Made by a program: the position numbers and the translations under genes. The notes under the pieces are model-generated. The model was not told where the DNA came from. It saw only the letters and a list, made by a program, of their open reading frames with translations, and did no database searches. Below, piece after piece: positions 10,551-23,497 of a stretch of 64,000 bases of DNA. The number at the start of each line of letters is the position of its first letter. Within the stretch, counting starts at the first letter, position 1. Source of the stretch: Liolophura sinensis (taxonomy: Eukaryota > Mollusca > Polyplacophora > Chitonida > Chitonidae); NCBI RefSeq assembly GCF_032854445.1, contig NC_088307.1:18986017-19050016 (forward strand). The letters are read 5' to 3'.

Positions 10551-12048
10551 GATCAGTCATGAAGAAAAGTTTGGGTCAAATACATGTATATACAGTGGTT
10601 GGTTAAAAATCATGTGAAAGTATGTGGTTTACTTCAATTCTCACATAATTTCAGGTCATGTTTCGATTATACACGTATTTACAACCGTAGGGGCATTAGT
10701 TGGTGTCAATTTGCATGAATTTATAGTTCATTTCCTCTACCTAATGACATACATGGATAATAGTCAGTTGCATGTGCATACATCTTTGATGTGTTTTTCA
10801 CTTGACTGACCTAGTAGCCTACACAATTTGTCATGAACCGCTCTGCAGTTCAACTGTTCCTCCAGACTCCTGGGTGATCCAGTGCTGGAGATGTTTATTT
10901 ATAAACAGGTTGCTGTAGTGGTGGCTGTAGTGACCCCTCTCACTGTGTATGACCCCACCTGACCTGGGGCATGATGCCCCCTGTTAGCAAACACTACGAT
11001 TCATAGGCAGTGTGCCAAATCTAAATGGGGACAGGTGCATACATGCTCTATTCATGTCATACCTGCTGTCATTAAAAATTAAAAAAAAAAAGAAAAAAAA
11101 GAAAAAAAGGATACATATACAGTGTATACAACAATTTGTGACATGCATTTTCAGTAATATTGTATATTTGGGAATTTGATATTTGTGGATTATATGAATA
11201 GACTTAATATATTGTATTTAGGCGGTACTGAACCTACATGTAACTAAACAGAGATTGTAGCAAATTAATATAGCAGGGTTGAATTTACGAATTTGTAGCT
11301 GTATACATATTTATAAAACCTTGAAGGCAGTAGGTCCTGGAGATCTTTGAAGTTGTCACATTTTTTGTTTGATTTTGAGAAGAAATATATGAGAAACTTG
11401 TCCATTTGATTTTATATACAGGGGTTATTTTCATGGATGTTACATGTAGAGGTACATGTGCATGTTACTCTCTAGCAAGCGGAACATGTCAGTATATGTA
11501 TTCAGAGAAAATTCTAGGCCTGTGATTGGTCAGTCCGCCTTGGATAAGCTTCTGTATTAGACGAACAGGTGAGGGATATTTTTACTGTAAACCGACAGAG
11601 ACAGGAAGTCACGTGCCAACAGCATGTTTGCCAGCATGCCCATGGAGGGAAGGACTCATATATCCGTCAAATAGCAACGCTGCTCGACAATGTACCAGTC
11701 ACTAACTTTTCTTGCCTTCATTTTCAAAAGAATTCTAATGATTCAGCAGCTAACAACGTCAACATGTGAAAAAAACTTCTCCTGGCATCTTTTTGAGACA
11801 GTTAAAGTGCACACCCTTGCAAACTGAATTGAAAATGACCAATTAGCAGTTCACTTAAGGCAAGTATATGAGCTCAGCCAAGGTCGCCAGTCGAACCCTG
11901 TGCTCTTCGTCGATGTCGGCATCCTGCCGGCCACACAATGGCAAAGCATCCGTGAAAACACAACGAAGGTTGCTTGAAGAACTGATATTATTTCCAGAAA
12001 AATTGTCTGCAATGCTCTTCATTGTGATAATTGTTATATCGGCGTGTT

Positions 12049-12131
12049 GTGTGGGTATACGGCCCGACAATTCTTTTGGGCTCGCGAAAATATTCATGAT
12101 CTCGACGAAATGTCAGGCCGTATACCCGCAC
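12049..12131. repeat. Short inverted repeat (24-bp arms, 35-bp loop)
   Basis: Arms 12049-12072 and 12108-12131 match at about 21 of 24 positions, around a GGTATACGGCC core. They sit in a CpG-richer block (11870-12130) with an unrecognised 92-codon frame (11868-12146). Confidence 0.8.
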
Positions 12132-12345
12132 TACATGCTGGCATAACTTGATGTATGCATGATGTATGCTCATATACATGTATATGTATAATGTACATAT
12201 ATGTGAGACAGACTCATGTTCAGGAGTCAGTCGTGTCATTTTGAATTAAATTCACATTGAGAATTGTGATTTCGCATTACACAAATTATATCCCACAAAC
12301 AGCATTGACACACAGACGGTTTGAACTCGTGAAACAAATTTATAT

Positions 12346-12583
12346 CAGGGACAGAACCCACAAAGCCATTTCTGACTTGAGCCAAATTTTTAAAACCTCT
12401 TCACAATGCTTAGTTTTTGGTTTTGGAAGTAGAAATATTGACATGTTTATTTTTCTAAGACAACATTTGAGATTGAGACAATTGGGATTGTCAAACTTTT
12501 AACTATTAGGTTGTAAAAAATGGCTCTTAAATTGTATTTAAAATTTGGACTTAAATCAGAAATGGTTTTGTGGAACCAGGGTC
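12346..12583. mobile_element. MITE-4 copy with long terminal inverted repeats
   Basis: Begins near AGAACCCACAAAGCCATTTC and ends with the inverted counterpart (GAAATGGTTTTGTGGAACC). The arms extend inward through a TGACTTGAG / TTAAATCAG region. A partner copy lies at 58815-59034. Confidence 0.75.
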
Positions 12584-12654
12584 TTATGCATGCATTACAT
12601 CTGTCTGATATGTACACACATGTATGCAAATTGGCTTGGTTTAGCTCTTTAGGG

Positions 12655-12918
12655 GGGCCTCCGTGGCTCAGTCAGTTAGCGCGCTAGCGCAGCGTAATGA
12701 CCCAGGAGCCTCTCACTAATGCGGTCGCTGTGAGTTCAAGTCCAGCTCATGCTGGCTTCCTCTCCGGCCATACGTGGGAAGGTCTGACAGCAACCTGCGG
12801 ATGGTTGTGGGTTTCCCCCGGGCTTTGTCCGGTTTCCTCCCACCATAATGCTGGCCGCCGTCGTATAAATGAAATAGTCTTGAATATGGCGTAAAACACC
12901 AATCAAATAAATACATAA
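12655..12918 (+). mobile_element. SINE family A, full length
   Basis: Head GGGCCTCCGTGGCTCAGTCA, B box GTTCAAGTCC, body with TGTCCGGTTTCCTCCCACCA, tail GGCGTAAAACACCAATCAAA. One of the best-preserved copies. Confidence 0.92.
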
Positions 12919-14799
12919 ATACAGTGGACAGCATTGCTTATTTTAGCCTCCAAGAGGCTGCAGCTATTGGATCGTGCCAGTAATGAACCTATGTATTATA
13001 ATCCTAATGTTGTTATTAACATTTTGGGCATGGCGTTGTGTAAATATTAGTATCCAAAAAGCAGCTTTTCCAAGCCTTAACAGCAGACACTGTGTACAAT
13101 GTTAGCAGGTTTGGCAAAGGAGTGGCAAATATTTTGCTGCCCACAAACCACATGTTAATGTTTGAGGGTATGGGGGGGGGTCAGGGTGGAATAGCCTGGG
13201 ATATTGACGAAGCACTTGTTGTGATGATGAGAAAATCTGTGCCAGTGGCTGTGCCTGTATTGGTATTGACGAACAGCAAGGTAAGAGACTACGTCATCAT
13301 CGAGCTATACACTGCTATTGTGGTGCAGGGGAAATTAGGTCGATGGATGTTTCTGACCCCAACGGTACATATATGTGTGTAAGGCTGCAGCAAACAGGAG
13401 GTGATGCTGGACGACAGAGCCCTCCTGGTAAGGTCTGTCTAATCTGATTGTTGTTCATGTGATATGCTTTGATCATTAATGTTCATCACAACAGCTGGGG
13501 GTGGGGGGTGGGTGTGTTACGGGGGTGGGGGTGATTGTTTCAAGGCCAATGTGTAAAGGATCATCGGATGTTCTTAAAATACTACGGTTAAGATTATTGA
13601 TGTTTTACATGGCAGGTGTTGTATATATATATATACATGGTTGGCATCATGGTTTAAGCTTGTACAGTGGAGCTATAAATGCCAGGGTTATTGGTTTGAT
13701 TTCTGTCCGTGAACACTGATTATAGATACCATGTACATGTATGTTGCAGCTGTGTTGGACACAGAAATTTGTGACCTTATGTCCTTATTTGGGAAAAAAA
13801 AATTAAGGCAATAGTTCCAAGCCGTGTCTGGTTTCCAGTGAAGATATCGCACATGTTCTTTTTTAATTGATTTTTGGGGGGAGGGAAAAATGCATTAAAG
13901 ATTGTCCCAAAACAAATTTATTGTGGTTTACATCTACTTGTAGTCCTACCGTGTCATTTCCATGCATGCTGTCAGAACATATAATACATGTAGGTCTGAT
14001 ACTGGTTTCTAACACGATTTTGTTATGTACTCATGTATGTAAACATGTTTATAAAAGGTGATTTTTATTGGCTACATGTAGCTGAATAGCTGACTTGTTG
14101 TGCTAATTGAGCAGCGATAGGGAAGTTTTGAATTGGAAATCTTTTGTCGTCAGAGGTAAAAATAGTCCTACTGTGTCATGTGACTGGTTAAAAATGTTAG
14201 ACAACTTTTGTTGAAATTGACTTACTGATCACCTCTCTCACCTTTTTCCTGAGGCACAAATGACACCTCATTCCTTTACAAGCTTCTCAAGATCACAAAT
14301 GTTCAGCTTGTCAGTTTTCTTTAGCATTACTCCGCTGTAAATTATTTGATGACACTTTTCTGATGCCTGTGTTACAGTGAAGGGGATCAAAAATAGGTCA
14401 AAAAAACATGATACAGTTGGACGTTTTCTACCTTCAACAATAAACAAATTTGAACTCAAACTCATCTTTAAGTATATACATGTAGTATACAGGAATTGAA
14501 TGTAGTATGCCTGCATATATATACATGTTAATGTACAGGACTTGCGTAAGTCTACCTGGAGGCGGGATGAGGGAGGGAGTGGTAAAAGCCTTTATCAGTA
14601 TGATCAGATGAAGATGTTACACATGTTAATGTCCAGGATATATTTCAACATTTTGCTCTACAGATTTCTATTTTCTTGATGTTCCCCCACCCTACATTCC
14701 ACTACCATTGTTCGTTTTGGTGTTTTGAGTTTTGGTAAAAACCTGTCATAAAGGTTGTCAGTTACTTGCCTAAGTCTGGTGGTTTACTACATGTACGCG
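12919..14799. other. No gene recognised; probable intron
   Basis: Holds G-rich runs (13495-13530), a TA microsatellite (13622-13635) and short frames without recognisable domains. Some good-looking GT donors occur (for example near 13280) without supporting context. Confidence 0.4.
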
Positions 14800-14892
14800 C
14801 ACAGTGGCCCATGAACATTGATTTCCTCTGCACATGAAACTGTCGGCGTCATATGGCTGAAAAATTGTTAAGTACGACGTTAAGCCCCAAAC
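14800..14892 (+). mobile_element. SINE family B 3' fragment
   Basis: GTCATATGGCTGAAAAATTG and GTTAAGTACGACGTTAAGCC, followed by a (TA)n run (14893-14912). Confidence 0.75.
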
Positions 14893-14912
14893 ATATATAT
14901 ATATATATATAA

Positions 14913-16158
14913 ATAAAACTGATGCAGGTAGAAACAGAAATGAAAAGAAGAAAAAAAAGACAAAAAAAAAAACAAAACAAAAATGTTGTTCGTTAAGCAT
15001 GTGTCATAATAAATAATCAATAAACATGCTCATTTATAATTTGATGATAAAATGTAAAATGTACATACATTTAGAGCTATGCAATCGATATCCAGGACGT
15101 GTAAGTTTCCTTTAGGCCTCAAAGAGTATTAAATGTTTGATAAAATCTATATTCACGTACTTTTTCAAGATGAAATTTTCACCGATCTACCTCTAGGCAT
15201 ATTTTGATTTGGAATTTTCCTTTCCAGTATACATGTACGTACTATGGCCACTTGACATTTAATTGTTTTTCTAGCATGACAGTTTGTAGAAAAACGATCC
15301 ATATCAGGCCTGCATTATATCTGTATACATGCCTTCGGGGATTGTATTTATTAAAATCAATATATACTGTTGTCCAGTTTAGCTAGATGTGTGCATTTCA
15401 GTCCATCTGTTTTAAGCAGTAATGAGTAGTAAAGTAAAATGTCCACAGTCTTGTCACCGAGACCACTCCGCTATAGTGTCCGCACAAGCTGAGCTGATTT
15501 TCTAAATTTACTCTGTTGTCTACAGTTTTGATGTTGGCATTTCTGCAGAGTGCTGAAAATGTTGAATTTATGGCTTAAATAAAAATGGAACAAAAACCCG
15601 TGGCATGACTAGTACAATGGATATGCTATCCATGAAAGGAGAAATCTTCATTTTAATATAACTTTGTGCTACATTTACCTTTGTTTTTATGTTTTCCGTG
15701 CTTTTTATTTAATCTCTTTATAGTCCCTTCTGTTTCAAGCAGCTGGATTTAAGTTAATAAAATATCTATACCAGAGCCATATGTATATTTTAGCTCTGGA
15801 GAGGGTTTGGGCTTCCAAACTGTTGGTCGCCAAAACTACATGTTATCAGTCTGTATTAAAACTAACAAGTGCATGTAAATATGATGGTTTATCAATAAAT
15901 AGATAAGTTTTCAAACAAATTTCTTTCATGCACAGAATCAGAAGCTGCCGGAAAGCGTCATTTTATTGTGTTTGATAAAATTTATGACTTTATGCATGGT
16001 GTCACAATGTCACCTTTAAAGTTTGGGTTCAGAACCAAGTTTTCTCTAGATATGGCACTGTATACCATTTTTATGTAAATTTCTGTTGTATTACTTAAAT
16101 AAAACCTGGAGATGAAAGTTTATCATTTGCATATGTATGTACGAGCAAAAACTAGCTG
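14913..16158. other. No gene recognised; AT-rich
   Basis: Contains an A-rich low-complexity stretch (14940-14985) and no convincing exon on either strand. Confidence 0.4.
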
Positions 16159-16423
16159 GAGGCCTCTGTGGCTCAGTTGGTTAGTGCGCTAGCGCAGCGT
16201 AATGACCCAGGAGCCTCTCACCAATGCGGTCACTGTGAGTTCAAGTCCAGCTCATGCTGGCTTCCTCTCCGGCTGTACGTGGGAAGGTCTGCAGCAACCT
16301 GCGGATGGTCGTGGGTTTCCCCTGGGCTGTGGCCGGTTTCCTCCCACCATAATGCTGGCCGCCGTCGTATAAGTGAAATATCCTTGAGTATGGCGTAAAA
16401 CACCAATCAAATAAATAAATAAA
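16159..16423 (+). mobile_element. SINE family A, full length
   Basis: GGAGGCCTCTGTGGCTCAGT head, B box GTTCAAGTCC, complete body, tail GGCGTAAAACACCAATCAAA and (AAAT)n. The words AAAACTAGCTG flank both ends (16148-16158 and 16421-16431), a target-site duplication. Confidence 0.93.
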
Positions 16424-17779
16424 AACTAGCTGCTATTAAGAGATTAGAGTTGAATCCCTTCACAACGTAATGGTTTCTCATTTCAAGATGTTATAAAAAC
16501 TTACTTCATGAATTGTTCTTTTTTTTTTTAAATGTTTCAGTTTTGTATGTATGTATGAATAACGTTATTTTCAGAGGGTAAATTATGTTTCAGATGTAGA
16601 CATAGCTCTGTCAGTTCTCAAGAACTGTTCTTCCCAGAGGCCCTCCATATAATACACTATCTTACAATATTTACAGGAGAAAAGAGACACATCGACTTAC
16701 ACATAACATAATATCAAAGAAATCATCAAATAATTAGATGCAAATGAAAGCAAAAGAAATAAGTTTACAGTAGTTTGGTGATAGAAAATAGAAGTTCTAA
16801 GTAAATTGCCTGGTAAAACATTGATAATTTAATGCCAAGAAACAGTTCAGATGCTGATATGGGGGAATTTCATTTGTAGTATATATGCATATACTTTTAC
16901 ATTGTACATCTTGTATGATGGACAGATGGCACCTGCAAGATTTTTGGCTTGCATCCCCGCAGACAATTTATTGTTATTGGTGGCCCAGAAACTTCAGATA
17001 AACTCGTTAATAAATTAATCAGGAAACTTATCGTCTTAATTAACTTGGCTCAGATGTCCACACACAACTTTGGGGCTCATCCAATGATGTGTTTGGACAA
17101 ATCCAGAAGAAGCATGGCAACGCCTTAGCAACCAGGCAGCCATCTTGCCAAATTGAGGATCTATACGTATACTGAGGTTTATTTATATTATGACCTAGAT
17201 TTGGTGTATTAAAAGATATCAGTAACCACAGTCAATCAGGCTTAACTGTTGGTAAAGATTATTTTGTGGGCTTGGCAGGGGATTAGTGATTATAAAGCTC
17301 TTGAAACTTGCAGATTTTGAAACTGTCGCACAATGGGTTTAATAGGCAGTGCTAGGGTTTCAGCGAATTCTGATACATGTGTACTTGTACCATTGTGATG
17401 AAATAAACAGGTAAGAAAATTGTGAAATAACAGATATCTGTAAATATTCTAATTCTTGACCCTTTTTGCATGTAAAATAACTTTCTGTGAGAGTTATACT
17501 TGCACCTGTCTAATTTAATTTTGGAGACAAAATTACATTGATTGCAAGTTCTTGCAAGTTCACAAAGGTTTGAGTGAGACACGATGGTCCGAGAAGCTGT
17601 TCGTATACTTGACTTTGTATGATGATTCATTAAGTTAATTGGCTTGACGAATCAATGGTGGCATTTGGAATGTAAATCCTGCTAAGGAGACACAATCCTG
17701 GTTGTAAAGTAATTGTCAGGAATACATGGAGATTGTTTAATGGAAATGAATTTTGGCAACAGTCCTTGCTTCATAGGAA
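16424..17779. other. No gene recognised
   Basis: AT-rich, probably intronic. A stretch near 17500-17600 resembles MITE-1 interior (TTTTGGAGACAAAATTACAT) and may be a scrap of it. Confidence 0.35.
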
Positions 17780-18052
17780 TACAGAATCAATGCTGATTGG
17801 CTGACATTTGAGATAGGGTTTTCCATGTTAAAGCCTAGAGCCTTCGGGCTGGTTTCTTTAAGAGTACTTATTGTTAAGTTGCACTTAGCTAAGTGCACTT
17901 TATATCTCTACAACATACGTTGTCATGGTGGTTAAGGGCAAAGTTAGCAAAGTGAGTAATAAATATGAATAAGTGTACCATACCTAAAATTCGGCTTAGG
18001 CGAGGTGTAGCCTGGGCTTGCGTATCTCTCATACCAGCCATTCAGATTCTGT
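17780..18052. mobile_element. MITE-3 copy, 9-bp perfect ends
   Basis: Ends TACAGAATC and GATTCTGTA. The inverted similarity continues inward (TGATTGGCTG against TGAATGGCTG, then GAGATA). The right part, with TGTACCATACCTAAAAT and GCCTGGGCTTGC, recurs at 60480-60586. Confidence 0.75.
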
Positions 18053-18280
18053 AGCCTTTTAAGAGAATATTAACCTGAGAACAGCTGTAAATGATGAATG
18101 CACAAGTAGCAGTCAAGCACTGTCCCAAGATGGCCAATCCTGACAGTCAAGTGGAATAAAGGCGATAAATTGCAATCCTTCGAGAAAGGAAAATCCAAAT
18201 GATGTACCCAAACTAGTGATATAGTATGGTTCCATTGAGAAGTAGAGAGTAGGGTCTGAATTCAGTACCAAGTGTTCAAA

Positions 18281-18417
18281 TATTTATTTATTTATTTGAT
18301 TGGAGTTTTACGGCATACTCAAGAATATTTTGTCTTGCACGACGGCAGCCAGCATTATGGTGGGTGGAAACCGGGCGCAGCCCAGGGGAAACCCATGACC
18401 ATCCGCAGGTTGCTGTG
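18281..18417 (-). mobile_element. SINE family A 3' part
   Basis: TTTATTTATTTGATTGGAGT tail, then ACGACGGCAGCCAGCATTAT and the central body. The head is missing. Confidence 0.85.
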
Positions 18418-18664
18418 TCTTCATGGATGAGAGGTTACTGTCAATGTAGATCTATATGTAGACATTGTATGTGGGAGTAACAGTGTTCTGGTTTGTCCCA
18501 GCAGGCGGTCATGTGCTTACATGTACATATGACTACCTTGTAGTTTGTGGGGGTCTTAATTAAACATACGTGTACCCTGATCGAGCCATGCCTTCAGATC
18601 TCTTGCTCTTGGCAAAGTGGGCATTTATAATGTTCATGGTAAGCTACATGTGTAAATGATTCAG

Positions 18665-18958
18665 TGGGCCTTTGTGGCGGAGGAGGTAAGCAGACCAAGC
18701 TGATGTAGGATTCTTCTCTGGCCGTATGTGGGAAGGTTTGTCAGTAACCTGCTGATGGCCGTTGGTTTTCTCTGGGCTCTGCCTGGTCCTACCATAATGC
18801 AGTGCCACCATTATATAAATGATTCAGGTAGTAATTTTTCATAGACAAGCTACAATTACTTTAGGTCCAGATTCTTTCACCTCATAAACCTGACCGCCAG
18901 TGAAATTTGTGAAAATTTCCTTAGTACAGTGGTAAACACCAATCATATTAATAATAAA
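18665..18958 (+). mobile_element. SINE family A copy interrupted near its 3' end
   Basis: Diverged head (GGGCCTTTGTGGC) and body to about 18826. The tail (GTACAGTGGTAAACACCAAT) resumes about 80 bp later, with unrelated sequence between. Confidence 0.65.
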
Positions 18959-19225
18959 TACTGGTAAATAAGCAAAATTTACGAAATTGAAAACTGCCGT
19001 CTCTTGTGGAATTACATGAACATGTTCGTGTAGAACCAGTAGGTCAACTTTGATCAGGGTGTGTACAGTTGTAATGTCCGTTTAATTTCACGACAGAGCT
19101 ATTGCCACCTAGTGAGCTCCATGTGAGTCCCAGTGCAGCATGAAAGATATTTTGGTTGACTTTAACATGGCCAATGTGTGGCAAAAGTTTTTGTTACACT
19201 CATTCTTAATTTGTATCTTTTTATG

Positions 19226-19488
19226 TATTTATTTGATTGGTGTTTTAACGCCGTCCTCAAGAATATTTCACTTATATGACGGCGGCCAACATTATGGTAG
19301 GTGGAAACCGGGCACAGCCCAGGGGAAACCCACAACCATGCGCAGGTTGCTGTCAGACCTTCCCACGTACAGCTGGAGAGGAAGCCAGCATGAGCTGGAT
19401 TTGAACTCACAGCAACCACATTGGTGAGAGTCTCCTGGGTCATTACGCTGCGCTGGACCACTAACCAACTGAGCCACGGAGGCCCCTG
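19226..19488 (-). mobile_element. SINE family A, full length
   Basis: On the minus strand: GGGGCCTCCGTGGCTCAGTT head, B-box region GTTCAAATCCAGCTCATGCT, body, and the tail ending in AAATAAATACA. Confidence 0.9.
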
Positions 19489-20053
19489 TATCTTTTTGGC
19501 AGACTTGCTGGCAGTGCTGTCATTCAGTATCCGAAGACCAAGCCGTGGACTGTCCCACAATGAATCTACATGCATAGATGCTTTACATTATTCAAATATA
19601 CATCTATTTTCAAGAAACTATGTTTAAAGGTGATTTGCATAGTTTAATATGGTTAATAGACATTTCTTGGACATGTATGGTACCCCTCTTCTTTTTGATT
19701 TTGAATGGTGTCATTTCCATATTGATTACCATGCTGTTTCCTAGTTTAACGATTTTCGTGGCAAAGTCTGGCTAAATTGCTGACATGGCAATAAAGCCAT
19801 AAACATGCATTAATTCCATTATTCATGATTATATTAAATAAAAGTTGAAGGCAATTCTCCTCCAGGTCCAACAGGAGATGTCGTTTATTAATGTACAGGG
19901 ACTAGGCAAGTTAGAGACTAGTGATGTACATGAGTATTTAATCCGCCGTATTATTGTTAATAGCACAGTTCACAAATTCTGTCACCATGTTGTACATGTA
20001 CGTGTAAATTCACCGTCTTGCCACCATCTGCTTTGAAAAACATACAGACTTAC

Positions 20054-20275
20054 TTACGCTAATTCCTCAACTTTTTCATATGTGAAAGAGCAACTTTCAG
20101 TGCCATTTACAGGTATGCATATTTTTAATTTGATTTTGGAGACAAAACTACATTGGTGGGATTGGCGTCTCAGGGCTTAACAAAAAGTACGATCTTATAA
20201 GTCAGCAGAGAATAATCACTTCAGAATATGCTGAAATATACACCTTGCAAACATCCAGAAAGGTTGGAGAATGCA
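20054..20275 (-). mobile_element. MITE-1 copy C (orientation 2)
   Basis: CTAATTCCTCAACTTTTTCA left end, interior TTTGATTTTGGAGACAAAAC, right end AAAGGTTGGAGAAT. Confidence 0.8.
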
Positions 20276-20698
20276 TGCAGAGTGCTGGTTTGTTGTTAGC
20301 CATTCACCATGACCGTGGCTGTCAGAACTGCTTAAATGCAGAATTACTATACTATAGACCTACATGTACCTATATGTACATCACAAAAACTGTATTTCGG
20401 TGACATGGATGAACTGACATGTTTATCATTGCGAGACCAAACTACATGCTGACCTGCAAGTAGCTTTTTGAACAGTAGCTGACATATTTCAAAACCCATT
20501 CAATCCAACAAGTGTTTTGAAGATTCCGAATGTTAATGACATACATGTATGGAGTTTGTCAGGCGCCTTGTCAGTTTGTACCTGACAAGACTGGACTTGA
20601 TGCCCAAGAATGACTTCAAACATTTATTAGCAAGTTAGGTGTTCATGTTAATCAGACATTTCTGTTGTTCTGTTCGTGCCGTCTAGATGTGGGGTGTA

Positions 20699-20924
20699 CT
20701 GTAATTCTTCAACCTTTTCGCAAGTTTGCAAGGTGTTTATTCAAGCGTATTCTGAAGGCTTTATTCTGTGTAGACTGATAAAATTATACTTATTGTGAAG
20801 CCCTGGAATTGGCTAATCCAACCAATGTAGTTTTGTCTGCATAATCATATTACAGATGTTAAATATACAGATAAATTGCACTGAACGTCGGTCTTTCTGA
20901 TGTGAAAAGGTGGAGGAACTATGG
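20699..20924 (+). mobile_element. MITE-1 copy D (orientation 1)
   Basis: TA then CTGTAATTCTTCAACCTTTT. The right end GAAAAGGTGGAGGAACTATG is followed by GTA. Confidence 0.85.
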
Positions 20925-21033
20925 TACATGAAAACGTACTTGTGAATAGGGATAAGCATAAAGTTAGTTACTTAAAATTTCACCTCATGACAGCGTTGCG
21001 CATTTTTGTCTTATATTGACTGTTTGATCAATA

Positions 21034-21222
21034 GGTCTGTAATTTTTTAACCTTTTTGCGTGGTTATTCAAACATATTCCGTGTAGATTGATAAAGTTTT
21101 AGTTTTTTGTCAAGGCCAGTCCAACCAGTGGAGTTTTGTATCCAGTCTTAAGTCAGATTAAAAATGTGCATAAATTGCACTGAAAGCTGTTCTTTCATAT
21201 GCGAAAAGGTTGAGCTATTAGG
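21034..21222 (+). mobile_element. MITE-1 copy E (orientation 1, shortened)
   Basis: CTGTAATTTTTTAACCTTTT to GCGAAAAGGTTGAGCTATTA, with a deletion in the left half. Confidence 0.8.
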
Positions 21223-22140
21223 GAACATTTACAATCCTTCCTCTTAATCTTGATGCGAAGGTAGGATAATGTCCAGCCATATAGCTAAAAATTTCAGTTA
21301 CTATAGTGATATTATATGACATTTATTTGTCTGTAAAAATGCATTTTAGGGGGATTTTAGGTCCTTTTGTATATACATGTATATATATTTAAAAGCCATA
21401 TTCGCGTTTTCAGATGGCCACCATTTTTTTTAGTTGAAATGTTGCGAGAGCAGTACACGGGAGCTGGGGGCTAATTTGCACCTGGCAGCCAATGCTTTAA
21501 CCTTAATGCGGCATGCTTACCATATTAAAGACCTGTTCTTTGAAGTTCTGCACTGGAAATCATACCCCTGTTCATAGTAAATTGTAGTAAAAACATTGGA
21601 GAAAAAGAAAACGTTCATCAGTTTACGACTGAAGGTATCACCAGAGCGTATAATTTGAATGCGTTACATGGCTGGCACAGTCTTACATAGCTAAACATCT
21701 GTGCTTTGGGGGGTTTTTCTTTTCTTTTTATTATGCTTGGCTGTAAGAAAGCTAAATAGGGAACGAATGCAACCCATCCTGATATTGTTGTCCAGGTTAT
21801 GTGATGTATAACACATGCGCCCATCTGCAGTGCATTGAAGCTCAGGGTTGATTCGCCATGGATGTTTGTGACATCTGCAACGAGCCCAGTCTCGGCATGA
21901 GTCATAATGGTGAGGGATGAAAATGTCAGAGAGAACTTGGTATAGATGGTGATTACGAAATGTACATGTTGTAGCATTCGTGTATACCAGAGGGTAGCAT
22001 TCATGTAACCTCTGGTGGGTGCATATATGGATATACATCTGTGTGTATATGTGCTACTGCTGTGTTTACAGATAAGGTCAAACATTTACAGCCCCGATTT
22101 TTTTAGTCCAAGTGTCTGCTGATATGATTTAACCAACTAC

Positions 22141-22362
22141 TGTCCTAATTCCTCAACCATTTTACATATGAAAGAGCAATTTTAAACGCGAGTTGTGCTC
22201 ACTTTGAAATTTGATTTTGTAGAAAAAAACTACATTGGTTGGATTAGTCTATTTCAGGACTTCAGAAAAAGTATAGTTTTATCAGTCTACACCCAATATT
22301 GCCTTCAGAATATGGGTGAATAGACGCCATGCAAACATGCAATAAGGTTGAAGAATTACAAT
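22141..22362 (-). mobile_element. MITE-1 copy F (orientation 2)
   Basis: CCTAATTCCTCAACCATTTT to AAGGTTGAAGAATTACA, with the usual interior (ACTACATTGGTTGGATTAG). Confidence 0.85.
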
Positions 22363-23236
22363 ATGCAGAATTACACCATGGGATCTTTGTAACAAGTAAT
22401 GCGGCGTTCTCAGTCCTGATTGGCCGTTATATCTTTGGGGCTTTTTATTTATTACCACATTAAACATGAAATTTCTGTGAAATGTGCTTCATCAGCTAAA
22501 GATGAAATGATAAGGGAAGGGAAATGAATTTCTTAGAACACTGCATTATGGAGGCAAGGGGAATGGTGCCCAGTAGTTATAAGATATGAGTGACTTTCTT
22601 GAAGGCTGTAATTATCAGAAGCATAACAGAATGTAAATATTGTCAATTTTATAGAGGACCTAAGGCACCATTATCCTTTTATAACAGTACAACAAAGCAG
22701 CTGAATGGGGAATTATTGTTCTTTATTTTTTCACTTAATGCGATTGTTAACTAATTTTTTTTTATATAAGCAAATATTTTCAAATTTCTTCATCATAGTA
22801 TGAAATTCCATTTTGAACAATCTTTTAACAATTTTTTTCAAATTTATTTTGCCTTAGTGAGGCTATGCCAACTTGACTTTGTGTTTTACAGGCAAGTGAC
22901 ACAAAAAATGCAAAAATGGAATAAAATTAAAAATACACCTTTTTATTATGTCCGATCTTAATGTTTTTGATGATTTGCCTGTTTTTCAAGGCTTTTTGCT
23001 CACAGCAACAATAGCTGACACAGTCCACATTTACCCCATTATATTAGATTAGATCAGTTTTACTTCAAATTTTTATATCTGAAGACATCAAAAAAAAAAA
23101 AAGAAAAAAATTCATTCTGTCCATAAAACAGAAAGTTAACTTGGTGTGGCCTTAGGCTTGGGTCTTCAGTGGATCAGCTACATTCTTCATGAGGCTTAAT
23201 ACTCATTTATATGTTAACTGTTTTTGTGTTTTGCAG
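22363..23236. other. No gene recognised; AT-rich
   Basis: Upstream of the candidate UTR exon. Several T- and A-rich runs, nothing else. Confidence 0.35.
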
Positions 23237-23423
23237 CTGTGAGCAATGATTCTGATGTCAGCATCACGTAATCAGCACAATTCACAACCTGCTAGCTTGA
23301 GCGCACTGACTGGATTATAGCCCAACGCTGTACGGAGGCTTCACTGCTACTTGATGCATTTGAACGTGTCACAGGAACTTGAAGGTGACAGTTGATACCT
23401 GAAGGTGGATGCACCGTAAAGCG
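23237..23423 (+). other. Candidate non-coding 5' UTR exon
   Basis: A pyrimidine-rich tract and TTTTGCAG (to 23236) precede a 187-nt segment that ends at CG|GTAAGC (donor 23424-23429). The segment has more CpG than its flanks and no long frame. Its strand suits the IVNS1ABP-like gene, whose first coding exon begins with an acceptor and so must have at least one upstream exon. Assignment to that gene is inference, and RNA evidence is lacking. Confidence 0.45.
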
Positions 23424-23497
23424 GTAAGCTGATTTTTTTTTTTTTTGTCAGCTGTTATACACTCTGCATTTTATGTTTTTTTTTATTGTATCCGGAG

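Noticed and set aside
11868-12146. 92-codon ORF with a hydrophobic stretch
   Set aside because: The hydrophobic segment (MLFIVIIVISACCVGI) looks like a membrane helix, but there is no family match or splice context, and the overlapping minus-strand frames are equally open.
12655-12760. tRNA gene suggested by A- and B-box words
   Set aside because: The same sequence recurs many times joined to a fixed body and AT-rich tail, so it is the head of a SINE. No complete cloverleaf with an acceptor stem was seen.
19162-19575. 137-codon minus-strand ORF
   Set aside because: It lies mostly on a SINE-A copy. Similar frames appear on other copies (for example 4873, 12697, 16168).
21618-22085. 155- and 115-codon overlapping minus-strand ORFs
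   Set aside because: Two frames are open over the same bases with no known motif and no splice support, so chance is the better explanation.
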